From contig NZ_CP015600.1 in NCBI RefSeq assembly GCF_001647715.1, positions 1,922,001 through 1,986,000 on the forward strand: a DNA stretch of 64,000 bases. Reading direction: 5' to 3'. Made by a program: the position numbers and the translations under genes. The notes under the pieces were generated by a model. The model was given only the letters and a program-made list of their open reading frames with translations, searched no databases and was not told the DNA's origin. Source of the stretch: Pseudomonas antarctica. GTDB taxonomy: Bacteria; Pseudomonadota; Gammaproteobacteria; Pseudomonadales; Pseudomonadaceae. Of the stretch, positions 1 to 7,270 are shown one piece after another (positions within the stretch are counted from its first letter, which is position 1; each line of letters begins with the position of its first letter).

Positions 1-2
1 AC

Positions 3-818
3 CCGGCCGACAAGGCCCATCGCGTGTTCGCCAGCATCATGCCGTTGATGTCGCTGTCGCCGGCCCTGGCGCCGCTGCTGGGCGCGATGGTGTTGAATCA
101 CTTTGGTTGGCAGGCGATCTTCGGGGTGTTGCTGGGTGTGTCGCTGCTGTTGCTGCTGCCGACGTTGTTCCTGCGCAAGATGCCGAAACGTCGGGCAGAA
201 GAGGGCGAACCTTCGCGCCTCGGCTATGGGCAGTTGCTGACCTCCCGCGTGTTTACCGGCAACGTGATGATCTTCGCCGCGTGCTCGGCCAGTTTTTTCG
301 CCTGGCTGACCGCTTCGCCCTTCATCCTCGGCGATATGGGCTACAGCCCGAACGACATTGGCCTGAGCTACGTGTTGCCGACCTTGGCTTTTCTGGTGGG
401 TGGCTACAGTTGCCGCAGCGCGTTGCAGCATTGCCAGGGCAAAGTCTTGCTGCCGTGGTTGCTGGTGGCTTATTGCATCAGCATGGTGGCGCTGTACCTC
501 GTCGCGACCTTGACCGTGCCGACCCTGACCACCTTGCTGATTCCCTTCTGCCTGATGGCCTTGGTCAACGGTGCGAGCTACCCGATCGTGGTGGCGAATG
601 CGCTGATGCCCTTTGCGGAAAATTCCGGCAAGGCCGCTGCACTGCAGAACACCCTGCAACTGGGGCTGTGCTTTCTGAGCAGCTTGCTGGTGTCGTCGAT
701 GATCGACCAGCCGTTGCTGATCACCGTGATCGTGATGCTCGCCACCGCGCCATTGGCCGTGTTGGGTTACTGGCTGGCGCGACCGAAGGCAGACAATTCG
801 GAACTGGCTAACGCTTGA
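3..818 (+). CDS. Bcr/CflA-type MFS transporter, 3' part only
   Basis: The reading frame is open from the left edge of the window, so the N-terminal part is missing; the visible part starts near RVFASIMPLMSLSPALAPLLG, which resembles motif C of 12-helix drug:H+ antiporters of the DHA1 (Bcr/CflA) family. About 270 codons remain, with roughly seven or eight hydrophobic helices and a polar C-terminus (ARPKADNSELANA). The family includes multidrug exporters and PunC-like purine nucleoside transporters. The next two genes are a Tsx/OmpK-type channel and a nucleobase permease, so a role in nucleoside transport is attractive but is inference from position only. A REP pair separates it from the convergent channel gene. 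Confidence 0.85.
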   Translation, partial: PADKAHRVFASIMPLMSLSPALAPLLGAMVLNHFGWQAIFGVLLGVSLLLLLPTLFLRKMPKRRAEEGEPSRLGYGQLLTSRVFTGNVMIFAACSASFFAWLTASPFILGDMGYSPNDIGLSYVLPTLAFLVGGYSCRSALQHCQGKVLLPWLLVAYCISMVALYLVATLTVPTLTTLLIPFCLMALVNGASYPIVVANALMPFAENSGKAAALQNTLQLGLCFLSSLLVSSMIDQPLLITVIVMLATAPLAVLGYWLARPKADNSELANA

Positions 819-823
819 GCTGA

Positions 824-924
824 TGTGGGAGCTGGCTTGTCGGACCGCCGAACCGCTGCGATTGTATCGACTCGGTGCTCCTGATGTATCGAGTTGACCG
901 CATCGCAGGCAAGCCAGCTCCCAC
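824..924. repeat. REP pair (REPIN), outward GTGGGAG ends
   Basis: The left half starts GTGGGAGCTGGCTTG at 824 and the right half ends with its inverse, CAAGCCAGCTCCCAC, at 924, about 100 bp in total. It lies between the convergent MFS and ompK genes, where it could also act as a bidirectional transcription stop. The first ~38 bases (from 823) recur exactly at 3754. Confidence 0.85.
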
Positions 925-947
925 AGTTTGATTCGGTTTCTCCCGTG

Positions 948-1781
948 CTAGAACGTCACTTCCATATTCACCGTCGGCGTCGATGTCCGCGTGCCCAGCC
1001 CGCCATCCACGCCAAACTTGTTGTGCCAGTATTCATAACCCACCCCGAGATACAGGTTCGGCTTCACGCTTTTACCGGGCCGAACCGCCACCATCAGCGC
1101 GGTGCGCATCAGGGTTTCCGGCGCGGTGTCGCGGCCATGGTAGTCCTCGCCCTTGTCCCCGACGTAATTGATAAACCCCTGGAATTTCGCCGCGTGGTTG
1201 GCGATTTCAAAGGGGCGCAGCCACGTCAGGTTGAGCATGTAGGTGTCGTCGAAGGTGTGATTCGACTCTTGTGCGCCGGGGATGCCGGTGTGGTTCCTTT
1301 CCTTGTAGTACATCAGGCTCAGGTCCAGCACGCCGACAGTGTTGAACTTCAAGGTCGGGCCGATGACGAGTGCGCGCTTTTTGGCTGAGGCAACGTTGTT
1401 GTTGCGGTTGGCGTCGAAGCCCAGAGTCAGGGCGTAATCCTTGATCAGCCCGGTGCCCAGCGGCACATCAAATACCCGTGAGGCATACAGCTGGTGTCGG
1501 TACACCGCGTAGACCTCGCTGCCACCCCGGTCGGTGCCCTTGCGCGGGTCATGGCTGTCGGACAGGAACACATCGAGGTTCAGATAGTTGCTGCCGTACT
1601 GGTAGCCGCTGGCGTGGGTAAAGCTGTAGATGCGCTTGCTGAAATCGTCGGGGTTATTCGGATTGGTGAAGTGTTGGCCGTAACGAAATCCTGCGCTGTT
1701 GTTCATCCATTCCACCGCGACAGCCTCCCCACCGCCGAGAAGGGTCAATGCAACGGTTGCGCCCTGTAATGCCTTTTTCAT
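948..1781 (-). CDS. Tsx/OmpK-type nucleoside-specific outer-membrane channel
   Basis: A 277-residue protein with a signal peptide (MKKALQGATVALTLLGGGEAVA), then alternating amphipathic strands and a C-terminal phenylalanine (NMEVTF), as expected for a beta-barrel outer-membrane protein. The WMNNSAGFRYGQ start and the KPNLYLGVGYEYWHNKFG stretch near the end match the OmpK/Tsx-like channel family, which passes nucleosides. The ATG at 1781 was chosen over one ten codons upstream because a signal peptide starts there and AAAGGA lies about ten bases before it. It is divergent from the NCS2 permease and shares a 158-bp control region with it, suggesting joint use in nucleoside/nucleobase uptake. 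Confidence 0.8.
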   Translation of the reverse strand: MKKALQGATVALTLLGGGEAVAVEWMNNSAGFRYGQHFTNPNNPDDFSKRIYSFTHASGYQYGSNYLNLDVFLSDSHDPRKGTDRGGSEVYAVYRHQLYASRVFDVPLGTGLIKDYALTLGFDANRNNNVASAKKRALVIGPTLKFNTVGVLDLSLMYYKERNHTGIPGAQESNHTFDDTYMLNLTWLRPFEIANHAAKFQGFINYVGDKGEDYHGRDTAPETLMRTALMVAVRPGKSVKPNLYLGVGYEYWHNKFGVDGGLGTRTSTPTVNMEVTF

Positions 1782-1862
1782 TGTTTCAGGTCCTTTGGCG
1801 TTCTGGCTCATGACGGCCGAATTGTTTTTGTAACGCCGACGGAGGGTATCTTGTTCGATTGA

Positions 1863-1872
1863 TTGTATACAA
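1863..1872. promoter_or_regulatory. TTGTATACAA palindrome, candidate GntR/FCD operator
   Basis: A perfect 10-bp palindrome between the divergent ompK (start 1781) and permease (start 1940) genes. It fits the TNGT-N3-ACNA shape typical of FadR/FCD-type GntR operators. A degenerate copy, TTGCATACAG, lies about 30 bp downstream. No GntR gene is adjacent, so the regulator is unknown. Confidence 0.35.
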
Positions 1873-1939
1873 CTCTATGGACACACAGTCCAAACATTGC
1901 ATACAGTGCTCGCACAACAAAAACAGAGAACCCCTCACC

Positions 1940-3442
1940 ATGACTATCCCGAAGGCGTCACCGCAGCGGCCAGAAGATGAGAATCTTGGCGTCGCCGCCA
2001 ACATGGCTTACGGCCTGCAGCATGTGCTCACCATGTACGGCGGCATCGTCGCTGTACCGTTGATCGTCGGCCAGGCGGCCGGTTTGTCGCCGGCGGATAT
2101 CGGCCTGTTGATCGCCGCATCGCTGTTTGCCGGTGGCCTGGCCACGTTGCTGCAAACCCTTGGCCTGCCGTTTTTCGGCTGCCAACTGCCGCTGGTGCAG
2201 GGCGTGTCGTTTGCCGGTGTGGCGACGATGGTGGCGATTGTCGGCAGTGATGGCGCAGGCGGCGTGCCGGCGATTCTCGGGGCGGTGATGGCCGCGTCGT
2301 TTATCGGGCTACTGATCACGCCGGTGTTCTCACGGATCACCAAGTTCTTCCCGCCGCTGGTGACCGGCATCGTGATCACCACCATCGGTCTCACATTAAT
2401 GCCCGTGGCGGCGCGCTGGGCCATGGGCGGCAATAGCCGTGCGGCGGATTTCGGCAGCATGGCGAACGTCGGCCTGGCCGCGCTGACACTGGCGTTGGTG
2501 TTGCTGCTGAGCAAGATCGGCAGCGCGACGATCTCGCGTTTGTCGATCCTGCTGGCCATGGTGATTGGCACCGTGATTGCGGTGTTCCTCGGCATGGCGG
2601 ATTTCTCCGGCGTGGCCCAGGGCCCGATGTTCGGTTTCCCCACACCCTTTCATTTTGGCGTGCCGACCTTCCATGTGGCGGCGATCATTTCCATGTGTAT
2701 CGTGGTGATGGTGACCTTGGTGGAAACCTCGGCGGACATTCTGGCGGTCGGTGAGATCATCGATACCAAAGTCGATTCCAAGCGCCTCGGCAACGGCTTG
2801 CGCGCCGATATGCTCTCAAGCATGTTCGCGCCGATCTTCGGTTCATTCACCCAGAGTGCGTTCGCCCAGAACGTCGGCCTGGTGGCGGTGACCGGGGTGA
2901 AGAGTCGGTTTGTGGTGGCAACGGGCGGGGTGTTCCTGGTAGTGCTTGGCCTGCTGCCCTTTATGGGCCGGGTGATTGCGGCAGTGCCGACATCGGTGCT
3001 GGGCGGTGCCGGGATTGTGCTGTTTGGCACGGTAGCAGCCAGTGGTATTCGCACGCTGTCCAAGGTGGATTACCGCAACAACATGAACCTGATCATCGTC
3101 GCAACGAGCATCGGTTTCGGCATGATCCCCATCGCTGCACCGAACTTTTACGACCACTTCCCAACCTGGTTCGCGACGATTTTCCATTCGGGTATCAGTT
3201 CGTCGGCGATCATGGCGATCCTGTTGAATCTGGCGTTCAACCACTTTACCGCCGGCAACTCGGACCAGCAGTCGGTGTTTGTGGCGGGGACTGAGCGCAG
3301 TGTGTACTTCCACGATGTGGCGGCATTGCGCGATGGGGATTACTTCAGCGGCGGTAAGATGTTTGATGCCGAAGGGAAGGAGATTCCGGTGCTGGCCGAG
3401 GTGCCCAGGAAATCCGTAAAACCTGAGACCACTGAAGTTTGA
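1940..3442 (+). CDS. NCS2-family uracil/xanthine/urate permease
   Basis: A 500-residue inner-membrane protein with about 14 hydrophobic segments. Family signatures are visible: ETSADILAVGE with the conserved Glu262, and the QNxGxxxxT motif (QNVGLVAVT, Gln310-Asn311), both at the substrate site of nucleobase-cation symporters. It should import a purine or uracil with H+ or Na+. The order of conserved stretches is closest to the uric acid/xanthine (UacT/PucJ-like) branch rather than UraA, but the substrate cannot be fixed by eye. Start ATG 1940 lies just before the conserved N-terminus (AANMAYGLQHVLTMYGG); an upstream in-frame ATG at about 1877 would only add a non-conserved tail. Confidence 0.88.
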   Translation: MTIPKASPQRPEDENLGVAANMAYGLQHVLTMYGGIVAVPLIVGQAAGLSPADIGLLIAASLFAGGLATLLQTLGLPFFGCQLPLVQGVSFAGVATMVAIVGSDGAGGVPAILGAVMAASFIGLLITPVFSRITKFFPPLVTGIVITTIGLTLMPVAARWAMGGNSRAADFGSMANVGLAALTLALVLLLSKIGSATISRLSILLAMVIGTVIAVFLGMADFSGVAQGPMFGFPTPFHFGVPTFHVAAIISMCIVVMVTLVETSADILAVGEIIDTKVDSKRLGNGLRADMLSSMFAPIFGSFTQSAFAQNVGLVAVTGVKSRFVVATGGVFLVVLGLLPFMGRVIAAVPTSVLGGAGIVLFGTVAASGIRTLSKVDYRNNMNLIIVATSIGFGMIPIAAPNFYDHFPTWFATIFHSGISSSAIMAILLNLAFNHFTAGNSDQQSVFVAGTERSVYFHDVAALRDGDYFSGGKMFDAEGKEIPVLAEVPRKSVKPETTEV

Positions 3443-3620
3443 AGGGGGGGAGGTGGTTTGCCTGCGTTCGGCCATCCTGGTTAACGGGGCCTGTCAGATC
3501 AAGATCAACAGCAGATCAAAAGCAGAGCACGGCGGCCTGGTAGCCGACCTGAGTGGTTGAAGCAAAAGCAGGGCAACAGCACAGCAACACCACTTTTACC
3601 GGATGAAATGAGTTCCAAAT

Positions 3621-3707
3621 GTGGGAGCGGGCTTGCTCGCGAATGCGGTGTGCCAGTCGGCTTATTTGTAACTGACCCAGCGCATTCGCGAGCAAGCCCG
3701 CTCCCAC
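3621..3707. repeat. REP pair (REPIN) inside the compound repeat
   Basis: GTGGGAGCGGGCTTGCTCGC starts at 3621 and its inverse ends at 3707, with matching GAATGCG/CGCATTC inner flanks. This is the classic REP core of the P. fluorescens group. Confidence 0.88.
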
Positions 3708-3754
3708 AATGTTGACCGAGTTTAACTGCCGGCACCGCAGTGCTCTGCTTTTCT

Positions 3755-3795
3755 GTGGGAGCTGGCTTGTCGGACCGCCGAACCGCTGCGATGCA
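3755..3795. repeat. Single REP, GTGGGAGCTGGCTTGT variant
   Basis: It carries the same sequence as the left half of the REP pair at 824, including the following CGGACCGCCGAACCGCTGC. No inverted partner lies close by, so it looks like half of a former pair. Confidence 0.75.
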
Positions 3796-3908
3796 GACAC
3801 CTCGGTACATCAGGCATATCCAGCCGCAGACCCCAGGCCAGCTCCCGGATTGACCCAATACAGTCTGAAGAGCAGCCCATCCTCTGCCTGATGTACCCAG
3901 TTCCAAAT

Positions 3909-3945
3909 GTGGGAGCGGGCTTGCTCGCGAATGCGGTGTGCCAGT
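3909..3945. repeat. Single REP, direct copy of the one at 3621
   Basis: About 45 bp around it, from AGTTCCAAATGTGGGAGC to GCGGTGTGCCAGTC, repeat the sequence around 3611-3657 in direct orientation. This suggests local duplication within the compound repeat. Confidence 0.78.
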
Positions 3946-4079
3946 CACCAACTGCATCAACTGACACACCGCTTCGCTTGTGCTTTTGATCTAACCACTC
4001 AGGTCGGCTGTCAGGCCGCCGTGCTCTGCTTTTGACTTTGATCTTGATCTTGGGCGCCCCGTTAACCACGCTGGCCGAA

Positions 4080-4272
4080 CGCAGGCTTTGGAGCGTGGGT
4101 AACCCGGCAGGACGCCGGGTTAGCCGCGATGGGCCAAGGATGGCCCATGGCGGCGGCCCACGGTCCAAAGCCTGCGTGAGGGAACACCGAGCCTAGGCGA
4201 GGTGCCGAGTGGTGGGGCAAGAGCCCTTTGGTTACTTTGGGGCTTTTCCAAAGTGACCCGCCGTAAGGGCGG
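4080..4272. repeat. Structured palindromic element with cloverleaf folding potential
   Basis: Nested complementary segments are visible. A 13-bp outer stem pairs 4080-4092 with 4164-4176 (CGCAGGCTTTGGA/TCCAAAGCCTGCG) and continues with GTGGG/CCCAC (4095-4099/4157-4161). Inside are a 9-bp hairpin (4100-4108/4114-4122) and a 13-bp hairpin with one mismatch (4123-4136/4141-4154). After it come an 11-bp hairpin (4230-4240/4248-4258) and CCCGCC-GTAA-GGGCGG (4257-4272). I recognise the sequence as one that recurs in Pseudomonas genomes, often carrying spurious 'hypothetical protein' calls; whether it is transcribed is unknown. Confidence 0.7.
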
Positions 4273-4353
4273 AACCTATTTCGGCCGTGACCCAAACAAC
4301 GGATATGTACTTAGCGCCCCCCGACAACCACAGCACTCAACCCGTAAAAAAAG

Positions 4354-4369
4354 ATAGGTAGATACCTAT
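4354..4369. repeat. Short palindrome ATAGGTA-GA-TACCTAT
   Basis: A perfect 7-bp inverted repeat with a 2-bp spacer, 36 bp past the 3' end of the iminopeptidase gene and just before a REP remnant. It could be an operator or part of the repeat cluster. No T-run follows it, so it is not an obvious terminator. Confidence 0.4.
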
Positions 4370-4372
4370 GGC

Positions 4373-4394
4373 TATCGCAGGCAAGCCAGCTCCA
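4373..4394. repeat. REP half (GCAGGCAAGCCAGCTCC)
   Basis: It matches the right half of the 824 and 12563 REP pairs, but the expected final CAC is replaced by AAC and no partner lies nearby. Confidence 0.55.
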
Positions 4395-4405
4395 ACATGA
4401 GGCTC

Positions 4406-5338
4406 TCAACCCGCTTTGAGTGCCTGGTGCGGCACCGAGCAGGCCTCATCCAGAAACTTCACCACGGTCCCCATGCATGCCTGGCGTTCTTCCACGTGGG
4501 GCATGTGGCTGGAATCTTCAAACAGCGCCCAGCGCACGTCCGCGATCTCATCCAGGAACGGTTTGACCACCAATGGCGTGGCCTCGTCGTGCCGACCGGA
4601 GATCACCAGGGTTGGCACATTGATCGCCGACAACCGGCCAATCACGTTCCAGTCCTTCAAGCTGCCGATCACATGGAACTCCGTCGGGCCGCTCATGGCG
4701 TGGTACACCGTCGGGTCCGAATCCACTGCCGCGAAGGTGCGCGCCACTTCTTCCGGCCACGGGTTGACGCGGCACACGTGCTGGTCATAGAAAACCCGCG
4801 AGGCGGTTAGGTATTCCGGGTCTTGGTAGGTGCCGGCCTGTTCGTGTTTGAGCAGGGTTTCATGCACGCCTTCGGGCAACAGTTTGCGCAGGCGGTTGGC
4901 TTCGCTGACCCAGGTGCGCATGCACGTCGGCGAGTTGGCCGGGATGAATGCGCGCAGGCCTTTGGGCTGCAGAATCGCGTGCTCGCTGCCGAGCATGCCG
5001 CCCCACGATTGCCCGAGGATCGCGTAATTGTCGCTGATGTGCAGGTGGTCCAGCAGGTTGTTCAGCTCTGCGAGGAACAGGTCGATGGTCCAGAAAGACG
5101 CATCTTTTTCCGGTAAGTGTGTGGAGCGGCCATTGCCGAGTTGGTCGTAGTGAATAACCGCATGGCCGCTGGCGGCAACGTCCTTGAACGCGTCGACATA
5201 GTCATGGGTGCAGCCGGGACCGCCGTGGATGATCACCAAAGGTGTACGGCCGGTGGTCAGGTCGCCGGTGACGCGGTACCAGGTCTGGTAGGCGCCGAAG
5301 GCCGCATAGCCTTCGCGCATCTTCTCGATGAATTCCAT
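4406..5338 (-). CDS. pip: Proline iminopeptidase-family alpha/beta hydrolase (first copy)
   Basis: A 310-residue cytoplasmic serine hydrolase of the S33 type. Visible features are the oxyanion motif HGGPG (38-42), the nucleophile elbow GQSWGG with Ser111, Asp251 in SGRHDEATP and His278 in SSHMPHVEE. Such enzymes release an N-terminal proline or other residue from small peptides or amides. The start at 5338 gives the usual family N-terminus ([11 protein letters not shown]) with CAGGG upstream; the longer frame adds only a poor hydrophobic stub. It lies directly downstream of, and on the same strand as, the LuxR-type gene, and a dyad like the one before the second hydrolase lies 60 bp before its start. 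The pair of pip genes around one regulator suggests joint control. Confidence 0.88.
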   Translation of the reverse strand: MEFIEKMREGYAAFGAYQTWYRVTGDLTTGRTPLVIIHGGPGCTHDYVDAFKDVAASGHAVIHYDQLGNGRSTHLPEKDASFWTIDLFLAELNNLLDHLHISDNYAILGQSWGGMLGSEHAILQPKGLRAFIPANSPTCMRTWVSEANRLRKLLPEGVHETLLKHEQAGTYQDPEYLTASRVFYDQHVCRVNPWPEEVARTFAAVDSDPTVYHAMSGPTEFHVIGSLKDWNVIGRLSAINVPTLVISGRHDEATPLVVKPFLDEIADVRWALFEDSSHMPHVEERQACMGTVVKFLDEACSVPHQALKAG

Positions 5339-5398
5339 TTCGTACCCTGCTCTGAAAAAAAGGATCAGGGGTACGATAGACGGCACGCGAAGTTTAAG

Positions 5399-5420
5399 TA
5401 ACTAGCAAAACAGCTAGGTT
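5399..5420. promoter_or_regulatory. Candidate PipR (lux-box-like) operator of the first pip gene
   Basis: A 22-bp imperfect dyad, read on the minus strand as AACCTAGC-N6-GCTAGTTA. It lies in the 93-bp gap between the LuxR-type gene and pip. A -10-like TATCGT begins 21 bases downstream on the minus strand, a spacing that suits a class II LuxR-type promoter. It shares AACCTA, TAG and total length with the dyad at 6276-6297. Confidence 0.5.
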
Positions 5421-5431
5421 TTGCCGACGGA

Positions 5432-6217
5432 TCAATCTTCCAGCAAGCGGTAATGGGTGGCGCGGACTACCGCCTGGACGCGGTTTTTGGCTCCCAGTTT
5501 GTGCATCGCCGAGGCCAGGTGCAGGGTGACCACCGCCAGTGAACGGCTCAATTGCGTGGCGATTTCGGCGGCGGTGAAACCTTCGGCGGCCCATTTCAGG
5601 CATTCGCGCTCGCGTTTGGTCAGATGAATATGCGGGTAGGTACGTAGCTCTTTGCTGAACAACGGGTAGGCCGCTTCCTGCAAGGCATGGGTAATCAGGC
5701 TGAAATCCGTCAGGGTCTGCTGCGCATCTTGTAACACCGTGCTGGCGTTACCGGTGCGCAGTCCGGTCAGCGACGCGAAACCGCCGCGCGGCAGATGAAT
5801 GGGCACACTGACGCCGCAGGTCAGTTGGCGTTCATGCAGATAAGTGGACACCGGCGCATGGCAGGGGTCGATGATTTTTTGCAGCGCGGTCTGGGCTTTT
5901 GCCTCATAGGACCAGACGAACGGCGACACCGTGCTCAGGGCCAGGTGTTGCACCGGGTCGATCTGGTAAAACCCTTCGCTGCACCACAACGCGTGCCAGT
6001 CCGGCGGGGTATTACGCAACTCCAGCACCGACGGCGTGATCAGTGAGCCGTCCTGGTCGATGGGCACTGGCGTGTAGTCGTACACCAGCGCATCGAAGCC
6101 CAATTGTTGGGCGAGGATAAATGTGTTGTCCATCTGTTCATCCAGGCTCCTGCCCGGCATCAGACGGTTATTGAAGGCGGTTAGCTTGGCCAGCATCCGT
6201 TCTGCTCCCGAATTCAT
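5432..6217 (-). CDS. pipR: LuxR-family 'solo' regulator, PipR/PsoR/OryR-like
   Basis: A 261-residue transcription factor with an N-terminal autoinducer-binding domain (about 20-180) and a C-terminal LuxR helix-turn-helix (LTKRERECLKWAAEGFTAAE onward). Using TraR numbering (offset 17), Trp57, Asp70, Pro71 and Trp85 are kept (Trp74, Asp87, Pro88, Trp102), but Tyr61 is replaced by Trp (Trp78). That change is typical of plant-responsive LuxR solos, which do not answer ordinary acyl-homoserine lactones. No luxI synthase is present. Flanking pip genes and a peptide ABC importer match the Pseudomonas PipR locus, whose regulator responds to a plant ethanolamine-derived amide. The ATG at 6217 was preferred to a GTG at 6250 because the GTG has no clear ribosome site. 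The exact ligand is inferred, not shown. Confidence 0.82.
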   Translation of the reverse strand: MNSGAERMLAKLTAFNNRLMPGRSLDEQMDNTFILAQQLGFDALVYDYTPVPIDQDGSLITPSVLELRNTPPDWHALWCSEGFYQIDPVQHLALSTVSPFVWSYEAKAQTALQKIIDPCHAPVSTYLHERQLTCGVSVPIHLPRGGFASLTGLRTGNASTVLQDAQQTLTDFSLITHALQEAAYPLFSKELRTYPHIHLTKRERECLKWAAEGFTAAEIATQLSRSLAVVTLHLASAMHKLGAKNRVQAVVRATHYRLLED

Positions 6218-6275
6218 TTGAATCTCGACTTGCGGCAAGTAGAATGCCACGCCCCGGCGAAGGACTGCCAGGCCA

Positions 6276-6297
6276 AACCTATAAGAAATACTAGGTT
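6276..6297. promoter_or_regulatory. Candidate PipR operator between pipR and the second pip gene
   Basis: A 22-bp dyad with perfect 6-bp arms, AACCTA-N10-TAGGTT, in the 162-bp divergent intergenic region. A -10-like TAGTGT starts 22 bases downstream toward pip (start 6380). It lies 58 bp before the pipR start, so it might also serve autoregulation. Confidence 0.55.
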
Positions 6298-6379
6298 ATG
6301 GACGCACGGCATCCTCGGTAGTGTTGGCCAGATAAACGGCCGCTGACTGCCAGGCCGATACAACACAAGGAACGTACGC

Positions 6380-7267
6380 ATGTGGCGTGAAATTGCCCCC
6401 GACCAGCAGTACAACGTGCAAGTCGACGGCCATAACGTCGTGGTCTACAGCTTTGGCGACGGCGATGAGGTGCTCTTGTGTCTCAATGGCGGCCCGGGCT
6501 TGCCATGTGACTACTTGCGCGACGCCCATGGCTGGCTCAAAGAGCATAACCTGCGAGTGGTTGCATTCGACCAGCTTGGTACCGGCGCATCAGCCAGACC
6601 GGCCGACGTTTCCTTGTGGGAAATCAGCCGTTATGTCGAAGAAGTTGAAACCGTGCGCCGTGCCCTGGATCTCGGCCGCGTGCATTTGCTGGGGCATTCC
6701 TGGGGCGGCTGGCTGGGCATCGAATACGCCATCCATTACCCCGACGCACTGAAAAGCCTGATCCTCGAAAACACCGTCGGCGACATTCCGCACCTGTCCC
6801 AGGAGCTCGAACGCCTGCGCGGTGCCCTCGGCAGCGAAACCGTGGCCATGATGCAGCGCCATGAAGCCATGGGCACCCTGGACCATCCGCAGTACCAGGC
6901 CGCGATTACTTTGCTCAATTACCGTCACGTCTGCCGTCTGGACGAATGGCCGGAGCCGGTCAAGCGCTCCCTTGGCGACTGGAACATGGGACCCTACGAA
7001 GCCATGCAGGGCCCCAACGAATTCCTGTACATCGGTAACCTCAAGGACTGGAACCGCATCCCCCAGATGGCCGAGTTCAAGATGCCAATCCTGATCACCA
7101 CCGGCCAGCACGATGAACTCACGCCGGCCTGCGCCCATCGCATGAAGCTGGCCGCCAGGCATGCCGAATTGCACGTGTTTCCCAACAGCAGCCACATGCC
7201 CTTTTATGAGGAACCCCACGCGTACTTCCCGGTGCTGCTGGACTTCCTCGCTCGCCATCGAGGATGA
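6380..7267 (+). CDS. pip: Proline iminopeptidase-family alpha/beta hydrolase (second copy)
   Basis: A 295-residue S33-type hydrolase, clearly paralogous to the gene at 4406. The catalytic triad is visible as Ser107 (GHSWGG), Asp245 (GQHDELTP) and His272 (SSHMPF). The oxyanion motif reads NGGPG (36-40), with Asn in place of the usual His. It is the first gene of a six-gene plus-strand run; the permease follows after 3 bp, so hydrolysis and uptake are probably co-expressed. AAGGAA precedes the ATG. In known PipR systems the neighbouring iminopeptidase is the main activated target; that role is inferred here. Confidence 0.88.
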   Translation: MWREIAPDQQYNVQVDGHNVVVYSFGDGDEVLLCLNGGPGLPCDYLRDAHGWLKEHNLRVVAFDQLGTGASARPADVSLWEISRYVEEVETVRRALDLGRVHLLGHSWGGWLGIEYAIHYPDALKSLILENTVGDIPHLSQELERLRGALGSETVAMMQRHEAMGTLDHPQYQAAITLLNYRHVCRLDEWPEPVKRSLGDWNMGPYEAMQGPNEFLYIGNLKDWNRIPQMAEFKMPILITTGQHDELTPACAHRMKLAARHAELHVFPNSSHMPFYEEPHAYFPVLLDFLARHRG

Positions 7268-7270
7268 CGG

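Larger units (their letters stand above)
3460..4086. repeat. Compound repeat bounded by ~95-bp inverted repeats
   Basis: The left arm (3460-3558) starts GCCTGCGTTCGGCC; the right arm (3993-4086) is its near-exact inverse and ends GGCCGAACGCAGGC. Shared blocks include GGTTAACGGGGC, GATCAAGATCAA, AAAAGCAGAGCACGGCGGCC and AGCCGACCTGAGTGGTT. Between the arms lie a REP pair and two further single REPs. This fills most of the gap between the permease and the convergent iminopeptidase. Several short reading frames cross it, but none looks like a real protein. Confidence 0.8.

Noticed and set aside
3505..4168. Several 90-154-codon frames in the permease-pip gap
   Set aside because: They read through REPs (for example HSRASPLPHLE is REP translated backwards) and have no folded-protein features.
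4062..4295. 77-codon minus-strand frame over the structured repeat
   Set aside because: It follows the cloverleaf-like palindromic repeat exactly, is made of repeat sequence and recurs wherever the element occurs; it is best explained as a chance frame.
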